The translations under genes and the position numbers were made by a program. DNA of 64,000 bases from Skermania piniformis (lineage in GTDB: Bacteria; Actinomycetota; Actinomycetes; Mycobacteriales; Mycobacteriaceae). Shown here piece after piece: positions 38,558 to 46,904 of this stretch (its first letter is position 1; each line of letters begins with the position of its first letter). The notes beneath the pieces were generated by a model, which was given only the letters and a program-made list of their open reading frames with translations, searched no databases and was not told the DNA's origin. The DNA is taken from NCBI RefSeq assembly GCF_019285775.1, contig NZ_CP079105.1, positions 4,100,603 through 4,164,602 on the forward strand, given 5' to 3'.

Positions 38558-39043
38558 TCAGCCGGCGACCAACTCGTCGATCTGGTTGATCGCACTGCTC
38601 GCGCCGTCGACCACTCCCATGTCGAGCACCTGCTGCAACGCTTCGGCGCTGGCGTAGGTCGACACGTAGACGGCCTTGGTGCCACCGTCGATCGCACTGA
38701 ACGTGACGACGTTCTTCGACACCGGCAAGTCCGGGTTCGGGTTGAAGTCGAGATCGGCGAAGCCGTCGTCGAAGGCGAAGCTGTGCGGCTCGTCGACCGC
38801 GGTGATCTCCCAGAAGCCGGCGAACTTGTCGCCGTCCGGTCCGGTCATGAAGTAATTCATCCGGCCACCGGGGCGCAGGTCGTGGGCGACGAAGGTGGCC
38901 GGGTACGTGGGCGGACCCCAGACCTTGCCCAGCTGCTCCGGGTCGGCGTAGACCTGCCAGATCCGCTCGATCGGCGCGGCGAACTCGGCCGTGATGGTCA
39001 AGGTGCGCGCGTCGACGTCCTGGCTGACTTCGGTGACCGGCAT
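38558..39043 (-). CDS. SRPBCC / AHSA1-like domain protein
   Basis: 161-residue START-like (SRPBCC) protein of the activator-of-Hsp90-homologue-1 type: ITAEFAAPIERIWQVYADPEQLGKVWGPP at the N-terminus, RPGGRMNYFMTGPDG and the C-terminal helix. Such proteins are routinely encoded beside an ArsR repressor, as here, three bases downstream of it. The ligand and biochemical role are unknown. Expressed from the ArsR promoter. Confidence 0.88.
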   Translation of the reverse strand: MPVTEVSQDVDARTLTITAEFAAPIERIWQVYADPEQLGKVWGPPTYPATFVAHDLRPGGRMNYFMTGPDGDKFAGFWEITAVDEPHSFAFDDGFADLDFNPNPDLPVSKNVVTFSAIDGGTKAVYVSTYASAEALQQVLDMGVVDGASSAINQIDELVAG

Positions 39044-39046
39044 GGT

Positions 39047-39424
39047 TCATTCCTTCTCTTCGGTGGGGTGCTCTTCGGTGGGCTGATCGAGCGCGATCAG
39101 GTCGTCGATCCGGGCGATGCGGCCGCGCCAGATGCCCTCGAGCTCCGAGAGCATCGACGCGATCGACCGCACCGCGGCCACATCGCCGCTGGCCAACTGC
39201 TCCCGGCCGCTGCGCCGTTTGGTCAGCAGGCCGGCCTTTTCCAGCACGGCGACGTGTTTCTGCACGGCGGCGAAGCTCATCTCGTACGGCGCCGCGAGCG
39301 CACTGACCGAGAACTCGCCGGCCAGCACCCGGCGCAGGATGTCGCGCCGGGTCCGGTCGGCCAGCGCGTGGAACAGGGCATCCGCCCGGTCCTCGGCTGC
39401 GCGTTCGACCATGCTCCGAATCAT
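39047..39424 (-). CDS. ArsR/SmtB-family transcriptional repressor
   Basis: 125-residue winged-helix repressor: ALADRTRRDILRRVLAGEFSVSALAAPYEMSFAAVQKHVAVLEKAGLLTKRRSGRE. It lacks a metal-binding ELCVCDL-type motif, as usual for the subgroup paired with SRPBCC proteins. A perfect inverted repeat overlaps its start codon and is the probable autoregulatory operator. Confidence 0.93.
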   Translation of the reverse strand: MIRSMVERAAEDRADALFHALADRTRRDILRRVLAGEFSVSALAAPYEMSFAAVQKHVAVLEKAGLLTKRRSGREQLASGDVAAVRSIASMLSELEGIWRGRIARIDDLIALDQPTEEHPTEEKE

Positions 39425-39443
39425 ACAACCAATCAGTTGTATG
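39422..39443. promoter_or_regulatory. Probable ArsR operator
   Basis: Perfect inverted repeat CATACAAC-N6-GTTGTATG. The left arm includes the start codon of the arsR gene (39422-39424, minus), so repressor binding would block both transcription and access to the start. Confidence 0.7.
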
Positions 39444-39505
39444 TGTCGTTCCTTCGTCGGATCGCCATATGACAGCCAACCGTGGCTACTATCGCTCGGG
39501 GACCG

Positions 39506-39573
39506 GGTTGAACTCGGATCTAGGTTGAGCTCGGATCTAGGTTGAGCTCGGATCTAGGTTGAACGCGGATGTG
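39506..39573. repeat. 17-bp tandem repeat array upstream of the MFS exporter
   Basis: Four head-to-tail 17-bp units: GGTTGAACTCGGATCTA, then two copies of GGTTGAGCTCGGATCTA, then a degenerate GGTTGAACGCGGATGTG. The array ends nine bases before the ATG at 39582 and so occupies the leader and probably the promoter of the exporter gene. Confidence 0.93.
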
Positions 39574-39581
39574 GAGATCAG

Positions 39582-41648
39582 ATGTCGACGTCGACGGCGG
39601 TTAAAGGTTTCTCGGCAAGCGACATCACCCCCGCTCGGCGAAACTTGATCTTCGCCACCATCGGCGCCGGCATGCTGCTCGCCGCGCTCGATCAGACCAT
39701 CGTGTCGACCGCGTTGCCGACCATCGTCGGCGACCTGGGCGGCGCAGGCCATATGAGCTGGGTGGTCACCGCTTACATCCTCGCCGAAACCGTGTCGACG
39801 GTGCTCGCGGGCAAGATCGGTGACCTCTACGGACGGAAGAACGTCCTCGTTGTCGCCGTGGTGATCTTCATCGCCGGATCGTTCTTCTGCGGACTCGCGA
39901 ACAGCATGACCTTTCTGATCATCTCCCGTGCCGTGCAGGGCATCGGTGGCGGCGCGATCACGGTCACCGCGACCGCGCTCATCGCCGACGTCATTCCCCT
40001 GCGCGAGCGGGGCAAGTATCAGGGCGCACTGGGCGCAATATTCGGGGTGACGACGGTGATCGGGCCGCTCCTCGGCGGGCTGTTCACCGATCATCTCTCG
40101 TGGCGCTGGGCGTTCTACGTCAACGTTCCGCTCGCGGCCATCGTCGTCGTGATGGCGATCCGGTTCGTCCCCGGCCTCTCCGGGAAGACGAGGTCCAAGA
40201 TCGACTACCTCGGTGTCATCTTCGTATCCCTCGGCGCCGTCGGCCTCACCCTCGGGCTGTCGTGGGGCGGATCGGAGTACGCCTGGGGTTCGCCCACGAT
40301 CATCGGACTGTTCGTCGGCGCGGTGGTATGTCTCGTCATCTTCGTGTTCGTCGAGCTCCGCGCCGCAGAACCCATTCTGCCGATGCACCTGTTCAAGCAA
40401 CGGGTGTTCACGATCTCCTCGCTGCTGTCCTTCATCGTCGGCTTCGCGATGCTCGGCGCGATGACGTACCTGCCCACTTTCCTGCAGTACGTGCAGGGCA
40501 CCACGGCCACCGAATCCGGTCTGCGCACCCTGCCGGTGGTGATCGGGCTGCTCATCACATCGATCTATTCCGGCAACGTCGTCGGCAAGACCGGCAAATA
40601 CAAGATCTTCCCGATCGCGGGGTCCGCGATCATCGCGCTCGGCCTGTTCCTGCTGTCGTTCATGGACGAGAACACCTCGATCCTGACCTCGTCGATCTAC
40701 ATCTTCATCCTCGGTTTCGGCATCGGGCTGATCATGCAGGTACTCACGTTGGTGGTGCAGAACACCGCGAGCTACCAAGATCTCGGGACCGCAACCTCTG
40801 CGGTCACGTTCTTCCGCACGCTGGGAATGTCGTTCGGTACGGCGATCATGGGCACCCTGTACTCCAACAAGTTGGCCGGCGAACTTCCCCAAGCCATGGC
40901 GACAGCCGGAGTGACCGATTCAGCGGTGGCCTCCACGCCGGCGCGACTGCATGCGTTGCCCGCGGCCCAACAGGCACCGATCATCCTCGCCTACTCGGAC
41001 ACGCTGCAGCACGTCTTCCTCTGGGTGGTGCCGGTGGCGCTGGTCGGGTTGGCGGTGTCCTTCTTCCTGCCGCAGGTGACCTTGCGCGACGCTGCAGCGG
41101 AATCGGCGCGGGGAATGTCGGAAGGCTTCGCCGTACCGGACTCCGATCGCTCCGATGTACAGCTGGAGACGATCATCGGCCGGATCCTGCGGCGCAACGG
41201 CCGACAAGCGTTCGCGCGCGCGGTGGGCGGATCGGGCAGCGCCCTCGACATCCCCACCGCCTGGGGGATTCTCGTCGTCGGACTGCCCGCCAAGCACCTG
41301 GACCGCGATGCGTCGCAGGCCGCAATCGAGAATCGGATCGGCATCCCGGAAGGCGTTCTCACCTCGTTCTTCGACGACATCGCCGATGCGGGTTACCTGG
41401 TACGCGACGGCGACCTGTTGCAGCTCACGGCGCCGGGGCACGCGCAGATGGACGCACTGTCCGCGGCCTGGCGCAACTGGCTGGTCGAGCAGGTCCGGGA
41501 ATGGTTGCCCGACGACCAGACTCAGGACCGCGGCGCGTTGAGCGCCGACGTCGAGGCCGCGCTCGGGGCAATCGCCCGGCGGGCGATCGAGGAGGCCGAA
41601 TCACCGGCCGGTCGCGCGATCACCGCCGGCGGCGACGCAACCCGGTAA
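39582..41648 (+). CDS. DHA2-family MFS multidrug exporter with C-terminal winged-helix-like extension
   Basis: EmrB/QacA-type proton-coupled drug exporter, 688 residues. The first ~510 residues have about 14 membrane helices with motif [14 protein letters not shown], motif [17 protein letters not shown], and the N-terminal [17 protein letters not shown] signature. The remaining ~180 residues are soluble; the segment from about 530 ([12 protein letters not shown]) through [38 protein letters not shown] looks like a MarR-type winged helix. GTGGAG precedes the ATG. Similar fusions occur in actinobacteria. The leader holds a 17-bp tandem repeat array that may influence expression. Substrates are unknown. 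Confidence 0.92.
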   Translation: MSTSTAVKGFSASDITPARRNLIFATIGAGMLLAALDQTIVSTALPTIVGDLGGAGHMSWVVTAYILAETVSTVLAGKIGDLYGRKNVLVVAVVIFIAGSFFCGLANSMTFLIISRAVQGIGGGAITVTATALIADVIPLRERGKYQGALGAIFGVTTVIGPLLGGLFTDHLSWRWAFYVNVPLAAIVVVMAIRFVPGLSGKTRSKIDYLGVIFVSLGAVGLTLGLSWGGSEYAWGSPTIIGLFVGAVVCLVIFVFVELRAAEPILPMHLFKQRVFTISSLLSFIVGFAMLGAMTYLPTFLQYVQGTTATESGLRTLPVVIGLLITSIYSGNVVGKTGKYKIFPIAGSAIIALGLFLLSFMDENTSILTSSIYIFILGFGIGLIMQVLTLVVQNTASYQDLGTATSAVTFFRTLGMSFGTAIMGTLYSNKLAGELPQAMATAGVTDSAVASTPARLHALPAAQQAPIILAYSDTLQHVFLWVVPVALVGLAVSFFLPQVTLRDAAAESARGMSEGFAVPDSDRSDVQLETIIGRILRRNGRQAFARAVGGSGSALDIPTAWGILVVGLPAKHLDRDASQAAIENRIGIPEGVLTSFFDDIADAGYLVRDGDLLQLTAPGHAQMDALSAAWRNWLVEQVREWLPDDQTQDRGALSADVEAALGAIARRAIEEAESPAGRAITAGGDATR

Positions 41649-41678
41649 TGCCGGTGCGGACCGCCAGCCGGGCGATCC

Positions 41679-42380
41679 GTGGAATTCGAGAGCTTCTCGG
41701 GAATCGAGTACCGCATGGGCAACTTCTGGGATTACTGGCTTGCCGGATGGATCTGGATCTCGATCGCTATCGCGGTCGGGTTCCTGGTGTACATCGGGGT
41801 CAAGTGGACGACGTGGGGGTGGGGGGATCGCTTGACGGCGATCTTCGCGATCTGGATCGTCCCGCACGTCTGGGAGGAGTGGGTCTGGCCCGGCGGTTTC
41901 CACTACATGTACAACACGCTCTCCGGGTCCGCCACACCGGACCGATATCCGATGAGCGAACTCACCGACATGATCACGAACTTCGGTCTGCTCGTGGTCA
42001 GCGTCGTGGTCGTCGCGATCTGGGGAGCGCGCGTTCCGGTGATGATCGCCGCGATGCTGTTCAGCGGTTTCGAAGCAGTCATCCACACGGCATCGGTGTA
42101 CATGTCCTACGGGCACTTCGGGACCGGCCGCCATGTGCTCGCCTACGACCCCGGTCTGGCGACCGCCCTGCTCGGGTACCTGCCCCTCTGCCTCGGCCTG
42201 ATCCTCGTCCTGCGGCGCACCACACCCCGGCCGACCTTGCGACAGTGGTTGATCGGGGCCGGCATGACCTTGATCTTGCTGGTCATTGTGTTCATCCCGG
42301 AACAGATCTTGAAAGACCCGAACTCGCCTTACCGCTTTCAAGATCACGGCTATTACAACCAGTTCATCACCTCGGAGTGA
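41679..42380 (+). CDS. HXXEE-domain membrane protein
   Basis: 233 residues with about six hydrophobic segments. It contains HVWEEWVWPGGFHYMYN (the His-x-x-Glu-Glu motif that names the family), a following NFGLL helix, and HTASVYMSYGHFGTGRH with further conserved His residues. Charged residues buried in membrane helices suggest a metal site, but no activity is established for the family. The start at GTG 41679 gives a 12-residue leader; the ATG at 41715 is an alternative. It lies 30 bases after the exporter and probably shares its transcript; it converges with the tetR gene. Confidence 0.82.
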   Translation: MEFESFSGIEYRMGNFWDYWLAGWIWISIAIAVGFLVYIGVKWTTWGWGDRLTAIFAIWIVPHVWEEWVWPGGFHYMYNTLSGSATPDRYPMSELTDMITNFGLLVVSVVVVAIWGARVPVMIAAMLFSGFEAVIHTASVYMSYGHFGTGRHVLAYDPGLATALLGYLPLCLGLILVLRRTTPRPTLRQWLIGAGMTLILLVIVFIPEQILKDPNSPYRFQDHGYYNQFITSE

Positions 42381-42385
42381 CCCGG

Positions 42386-42955
42386 CTACCTCGAGTTGCG
42401 CGGCAGGTCGACCACCCGCGTGCACACCCGAATCAGGACACCGCGCAGCTCGGCATCGGGTAGGTGATCGCACCGGCGCAGCACCGGGCCCAGATCCTGG
42501 ATCAGCCAGTAGCCGGCCAACCGATCCGGCGACGGATCGTCGCCGAGCAGAATCCGCGCGCCGCGCTCGGACAGTTCGACCATCCGCCGTGCGATCGGTA
42601 GGTCGCGGCGCAGCGCCGGGTCCCCCAGCCCCAACGAGCCCGCGGCCCGGTAGGACGCGAGAACCTGATCGACGAACCCCTCGACCAGCGTGCGCGTGCG
42701 CTCGGCCGGGTCGTCGATCCGCTCGGCGGTATCCAGCAGGGCGGCGAGGCGATCGGTCATCGGGGCGAGCAACGCATCGAGGATCGCCTCCTTGGTTCGG
42801 AAGTAGTAGTAGACGTTCGCCTTCCGCATGCCGAGCTCGTCGGCGATCTGCTGCAACGACGTCGCGTCGTAGCCGCGACTGCCGAACAGTCGGCGCGCCG
42901 CGTCCAGTACCGCCTGACGCGACTGCAGCGCCTGTTGCTTGCGCGAATCCGACAT
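42386..42955 (-). CDS. TetR/AcrR-family repressor
   Basis: 189 residues. N-terminal helix-turn-helix VLDAARRLFGSRGYDATSLQQIADELGMRKANVYYYFRTKEAIL is typical of the family; the C-terminal ligand domain is not recognisable. Divergent from an SDR gene, with a perfect 32-bp palindrome between the two starts that should be its operator. Confidence 0.94.
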   Translation of the reverse strand: MSDSRKQQALQSRQAVLDAARRLFGSRGYDATSLQQIADELGMRKANVYYYFRTKEAILDALLAPMTDRLAALLDTAERIDDPAERTRTLVEGFVDQVLASYRAAGSLGLGDPALRRDLPIARRMVELSERGARILLGDDPSPDRLAGYWLIQDLGPVLRRCDHLPDAELRGVLIRVCTRVVDLPRNSR

Positions 42956-42964
42956 ACGGTTAGA

Positions 42965-42996
42965 GTAGTTGATTAGCCGATCGGCTAATCAACTAC
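42965..42996. promoter_or_regulatory. 32-bp perfect palindromic operator (TetR/SDR)
   Basis: Each 16-bp half reads GTAGTTGATTAGCCGA and its exact reverse complement follows without spacer. It lies 10 bases from the tetR start (42955) and 10 bases from the SDR start (43007), so it must overlap both promoters. Fits a site for two TetR dimers. Confidence 0.85.
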
Positions 42997-43006
42997 AGGA
43001 GCATCC

Positions 43007-44023
43007 ATGAACGAGACCGTGCTGGTAACCGGCGGGACCGGCTTCGTCGGCGGCTGGACCGTCGTCGAGCTGTTGCGGCAGGGCTACCCGGTGCGCGTCA
43101 CCGTCCGTGACCTGAGCAAGGAGCCCGCGCTGCGCGCGGCGATCGCGACCGAGGTGGACCCGGCGGACCGGCTGGAGGTGGTGGCGGCCGATCTGATGTC
43201 GGACGACGGCTGGCCCGCCGCGGTCGCCGGATGCCGTACCGTGCTGCACGTCGCGTCGCCGCTGACCGCCACCCGGGACGAACAGAAGGTGATCCGCCCG
43301 GCGGTCGACGGGGTGCGACGGATCCTGCGGGCGGCCCGCGACGGTGGCGCGCGCCGGGTCGTCTACACGTCGAGTTGCGACGCCGTCTATTACGGTCATC
43401 CGCCCCGGACCACCCCGTTCGACGAGTCGGACTGGACGAACGTCGACGGCGGGCCGATGAGCGCTTACGTCAAATCCAAGGCGCTGGCCGAGCGCGCGGC
43501 CTGGGATCTGATGGCGAACGAAGGCGGCGATCTGGAGCTGACCAGCGTGAACCCGATCGGTATCTTCGGGCCGGCGCTGTCGGCGAGCGCCACCTCGTCG
43601 CTCGGGCTGATCCAGCGCCTGCTGTCCGGCACCCCACCCCTGTGCCCGGATCTGTGGTTCGGCGTCGTCGACGTCCGAGACGTGGTCGACCTGCACCTGC
43701 GCGCCATGCAGGCACCCGAAGCCGCTGGTCAACGCTATATCGCCACGTCCGGCGAGCCGGTCTCGATGCTCGACGTCGCCCGCGCCCTGAAGCAGCATCT
43801 CGGTCCGGCCGCCAAGCGGGTGCCGACCCGCAAAGCGCCGGACGCGCTGGTCCGACTGATCGGCCGGTTCAACGTGGAGATGGGCGACCTGGTACCGCTC
43901 CTCGGCGAGCGGCGCGCCGCTACCTCGGCGAAAGCGCGTCGAGAGCTGGATTGGCAGCCCCGCCCGTGGACCGAGGCGATCACCGCCAGCGGCGAAAGTC
44001 TGATCCGGCTCGGCGTCGTCTAG
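43007..44023 (+). CDS. NAD-dependent epimerase/dehydratase-like SDR oxidoreductase
   Basis: Extended short-chain dehydrogenase of 338 residues, closest in look to dihydroflavonol reductase/cinnamoyl-CoA reductase-type enzymes. Cofactor motif TGGTGFVGG at residues 8-16, VVAADLMSDDGW, VLHVASPL, the catalytic Ser in VYTSSCDAVYYG and YVKSK (Tyr and Lys). NPIGIFGPAL follows. The substrate is unknown. Controlled by the divergent TetR through the palindrome in front, which suggests induction by its substrate or a related compound. Confidence 0.9.
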   Translation: MNETVLVTGGTGFVGGWTVVELLRQGYPVRVTVRDLSKEPALRAAIATEVDPADRLEVVAADLMSDDGWPAAVAGCRTVLHVASPLTATRDEQKVIRPAVDGVRRILRAARDGGARRVVYTSSCDAVYYGHPPRTTPFDESDWTNVDGGPMSAYVKSKALAERAAWDLMANEGGDLELTSVNPIGIFGPALSASATSSLGLIQRLLSGTPPLCPDLWFGVVDVRDVVDLHLRAMQAPEAAGQRYIATSGEPVSMLDVARALKQHLGPAAKRVPTRKAPDALVRLIGRFNVEMGDLVPLLGERRAATSAKARRELDWQPRPWTEAITASGESLIRLGVV

Positions 44024-44037
44024 CAGCAGGACCTCCT

Positions 44038-44128
44038 CGAGTGGGCACCGATGCCGAGTGGGCACTGATGCCGAGTGGGCACTGATGGCGGCAAACGCCG
44101 AGAACCGAACGCCATCAGAGCCCACTCG
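44038..44128. repeat. 17-bp direct repeats ending in a long hairpin
   Basis: Three 17-bp units of CGAGTGGGCACTGATGC type (44038-44088) follow the SDR stop. The last unit pairs with an inverted copy: CGAGTGGGC-A-CTGATGGC (44072-44089) against GCCATCAG-A-GCCCACTCG (44111-44128), giving a stem of 17 pairs around a 21-base loop. It may act as a terminator or be a small dispersed intergenic element. The rest of the 239-bp gap before the CLC gene shows nothing else recognisable. Confidence 0.85.
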
Positions 44129-44262
44129 GCGCTCCGATCGACCGGGGCAGCGGCATTCGGGTGTTCCACCGCGGCATCAGGTGACGTACATTCACTGGAC
44201 CTTTCAGGCCTCGCCGGCGGCCTCGCGATTGCCGGCCGATCTCGGACGGAAACCCCTTTGTC

Positions 44263-45468
44263 GTGAAACCGATCGTGACCGCGACCGTCTACGGCTTCGT
44301 TGCCGGCTTCGTCACCTACCTGATGCTGGTGCTCACCCACCTCGCCGAGAACCTGATCTGGTCCCGAATCGACGACACCGACCACGTGCTGGTGTTCTGC
44401 GTGGTGATGGCAGGTGGGCTGCTGATCGCCCTGCTCCGCTATCGGGACCCGACCAAGGACTTCGACGGGCAGCTGAAACTGGCCGAGAACGATGAGCCGG
44501 CACCGATTCCCCAGGCCGCGAACATGGCCGCGTTGGGCGTGTCGTCGTTCGGTTTCGGCGGCGCGATCGGCCCCGAAGGTGGCGTGATCGCGGTGGTCGA
44601 AGCGCTCTCCGACTTCGTCGCGCTTCGCATTTCCAAGGACGTCCGGCAACGCCGGCTGATCCGGGAAGTCGGGGTCGCGGGCTCGCTCGGCGCGATGTAC
44701 GGCTCACCGCCGGGCGGCGCCAGCTACGCCGACAGCGACGAGGCCGGCACCGACAAGGTGCCCTGGCCCCTGCTGTTCCTGGCCGGCACGCTCGGGCTCG
44801 CCGGCATCTACCTCGGCGGGGCGCTGTTTCCGAGCGACGGGCCAGGTCTGAAGATCCCTGTTCCCGAGCCGACAGCGGCCACCGACTTCGCCACGCTGGT
44901 CGCGCTGACCCTGCCGGCGCTGGTGGGCGCCGTGGCGGCAATCGTCTATCTGGTGGTGAAGCTCTACGCCGACCGGGTGCTGGCGAGAGTGGCCACCGAT
45001 ATCCGGGTTCGGGTACTCATCGGTTCGTGCTGCTTCGCCCTGCTGATCGCCATCTGGCCGGTCATGCGGTCCAACGGCCAGGAGCAACTGGTCGAGCTGT
45101 CCGCGGACCCCGGGCAGCTCGCCGCGGCGATCCTGGTGGGCATCATGCTGCTCAAGGCCGTCGCCATGGCCTTGTGTCTCGCCGCCGGCTGGCTCGGCGG
45201 ACCGATCATGCCGCTGGCGTTCATGGGGGTGTGCGGCGGACTCGCGGTATCCCAGGCAATCCCCGGGATCGACCCCGGACTGGCCGCGATCGCCGGCGCC
45301 GGCGCAGCTGCCTGCGTCGGGATGAACAAGCCACTCGTCGCTCTGCTGGTTCTGCTCTTCCTCACCACCCACCCGGCGCCGGTGGCCATCGCGATCGGCG
45401 TCGGCATCGGCGTACCGATCTCGATCGCCCTACCGAAGGCCCTGTCCCGGCACGCCGGCCACCACTGA
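44263..45468 (+). CDS. CLC-family chloride channel / H+-Cl- antiporter-like protein
   Basis: 401 residues, about ten membrane helices. The ion-pathway motifs are FGGAIGPEGGVIAV (counterpart of G-x-E-G-P), GWLGGPIMPLAFMG (counterpart of GGLFTP) and GAGAAACVGMNKPLVAL. It is shorter than EcClcA at the ends and has no CBS domains. The ion and the coupling mode (channel or exchanger) are not decidable from sequence; the glutamate of GPEGG is present. GTG start at 44263. The SDR upstream is separated by a repeat/hairpin, so this gene probably has its own promoter. Confidence 0.87.
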   Translation: MKPIVTATVYGFVAGFVTYLMLVLTHLAENLIWSRIDDTDHVLVFCVVMAGGLLIALLRYRDPTKDFDGQLKLAENDEPAPIPQAANMAALGVSSFGFGGAIGPEGGVIAVVEALSDFVALRISKDVRQRRLIREVGVAGSLGAMYGSPPGGASYADSDEAGTDKVPWPLLFLAGTLGLAGIYLGGALFPSDGPGLKIPVPEPTAATDFATLVALTLPALVGAVAAIVYLVVKLYADRVLARVATDIRVRVLIGSCCFALLIAIWPVMRSNGQEQLVELSADPGQLAAAILVGIMLLKAVAMALCLAAGWLGGPIMPLAFMGVCGGLAVSQAIPGIDPGLAAIAGAGAAACVGMNKPLVALLVLLFLTTHPAPVAIAIGVGIGVPISIALPKALSRHAGHH

Positions 45469-45483
45469 TCCGATCGAGCCCAC

Positions 45484-46170
45484 TCAGAGGCCGGCCGGGT
45501 CCAGCGTCAGAATCGGCTCGGTGGTCGGCCCGGCCGAGCCACCGCTGGGCTCGATCGTGATCGCCAGCACCCCGGCGGGCGGGATCGGCGTCACCGCGGT
45601 GGTGGCATCGCCCTCCATCACCGACAGCGACGTCGGCTGCGCGCCGTCGACCAGCCACACCTGATAGGCGTGACCCGCAGGTGGCGCGGGCATACCACCG
45701 CCGTCGACCGCGATCCGGTCTAGCTGAGCGGAGACCGCAACCCGAAGTTCACCGGTACCGAGCGGCACGGCCCGGGTGTGCGCGTCGCGTGCCCCGAAGA
45801 CCTGGCCCGCGGTGACCTCCGCCGGGCGCTCGGTCACCTCCCGGAGCACCACACCACCGAGCCCGATCGCGACGACGACCGCCGCTGCGGCCGCCAACCG
45901 GGACCAGCGTCGGGCCCGGGCCGGCCGGCGGGGCGCGACCAGCGGCGGCAGCTGGGCGGTCCGCTCGGCGAGCGCGTGAACCCGGGCCCGGAGCCGAGCC
46001 GGCGGATGCTCGATGACGGCCAGGGCGGCGGCCGCCCCCCACAAGCCGTCCACCTCGTCACGGCAACTCTCACACTCGGCGAGGTGAGCATCGAACGCGA
46101 TCCGCTCGTCGGGATCGATCGCGTCGAGCGCGTAGGCGCCGGCCAACGTGTGGATGTCCGCGCTGGTCAC
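45484..46170 (-). CDS. rskA: Anti-sigma-K factor, RskA-like
   Basis: 228-residue membrane anti-sigma factor. The cytoplasmic N-terminal zinc-binding anti-sigma domain carries H-x3-C-x2-C (HLAECESC). A single membrane helix (LAAAAAVVVAIGLGGVVL) is followed by an extracytoplasmic RskA domain with GTGELRVAVSAQ and GHAYQVWLVDG. It should bind and inhibit the sigma factor encoded just upstream and release it after regulated proteolysis. The GTG start at 46170 overlaps the sigma stop as GTGA. Confidence 0.92.
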   Translation of the reverse strand: MTSADIHTLAGAYALDAIDPDERIAFDAHLAECESCRDEVDGLWGAAAALAVIEHPPARLRARVHALAERTAQLPPLVAPRRPARARRWSRLAAAAAVVVAIGLGGVVLREVTERPAEVTAGQVFGARDAHTRAVPLGTGELRVAVSAQLDRIAVDGGGMPAPPAGHAYQVWLVDGAQPTSLSVMEGDATTAVTPIPPAGVLAITIEPSGGSAGPTTEPILTLDPAGL

Positions 46171-46751
46171 GATCGTCCCCCCATACAGTCGCGCAACCGG
46201 ATCAGGCCGTCCCGCATGCGGGTCTTGATCGTCGGCAGCGGCTGCTTCAGCAACGCCGCCACCTGCGGGTAGGTGTACCCCTGGTAATAGGCCAAGGTCA
46301 CCGATTCCAGCTGCAGCGCGGTCAATGCCTGCAGACACCGGCGCACGGCGCGGCGCTCGTCCTGCTCGACGACGTGCTCCTCGGGACCGGCGACGACATC
46401 CAGCTCCTGCTGGGACAGTTTGCGCTCCCGCGCCCGGGCCGCCTCCGACGAGCGCACCACGTCCACCGCACGTCGGTGCGCCATGGTGAGCACCCAGGTA
46501 CGCGCACCTCCGCGACGCCGGTCGAACCGGGTGGCTTGCCGCCAGACGTCCAGGAACACCTCCTGGGCAACTTCCTCGGCCCGCGCCGGGTCCCGCACGA
46601 CCCGGCGTGCCGTGCCGAACACGGCCGGCGAGACGAGATCGTAGAACTGGTCGAACGCGTCGAGATCACCGCGCGCGACCTGCTCCAGCAACGCATCCGG
46701 ACTCGGCAAGTCGTCACCGGTCACGATCCGGAGAGTGGGTTCGCCAGGCAC
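46167..46751 (-). CDS. sigK: ECF RNA polymerase sigma factor, SigK-like
   Basis: ECF sigma factor: region 2 DAFDQFYDLVSPAVFGTARRVVRDPARAEEVAQEVFLDVWRQ and region 4 LTALQLESVTLAYYQGYTYPQVAALLKQPLPTIKTRMRDGL. The order sigma then RskA-type anti-sigma matches sigK-rskA of mycobacteria, where SigK drives mpt70/mpt83; an MPT83-like gene lies 2 kb away here. GTG at 46751 is preferred because AGAAAGG lies six bases upstream; ATG at 46775 is the alternative and adds eight residues. Confidence 0.9.
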   Translation of the reverse strand: MPGEPTLRIVTGDDLPSPDALLEQVARGDLDAFDQFYDLVSPAVFGTARRVVRDPARAEEVAQEVFLDVWRQATRFDRRRGGARTWVLTMAHRRAVDVVRSSEAARARERKLSQQELDVVAGPEEHVVEQDERRAVRRCLQALTALQLESVTLAYYQGYTYPQVAALLKQPLPTIKTRMRDGLIRLRDCMGGRS

Positions 46752-46904
46752 AGGACACCTTTCTTCCAGCTGCATGTCATCACGGCTCGCGCAGACGGAC
46801 ATGCAACCAGGTTCGTAATCCCGGCGGCTCCGGATGGGGCAGCCGCCGAAGATCATTTTTCGAGACGGACCCGTCCGGTGTGCGGTTGTGTGCGAATACT
46901 CGGC

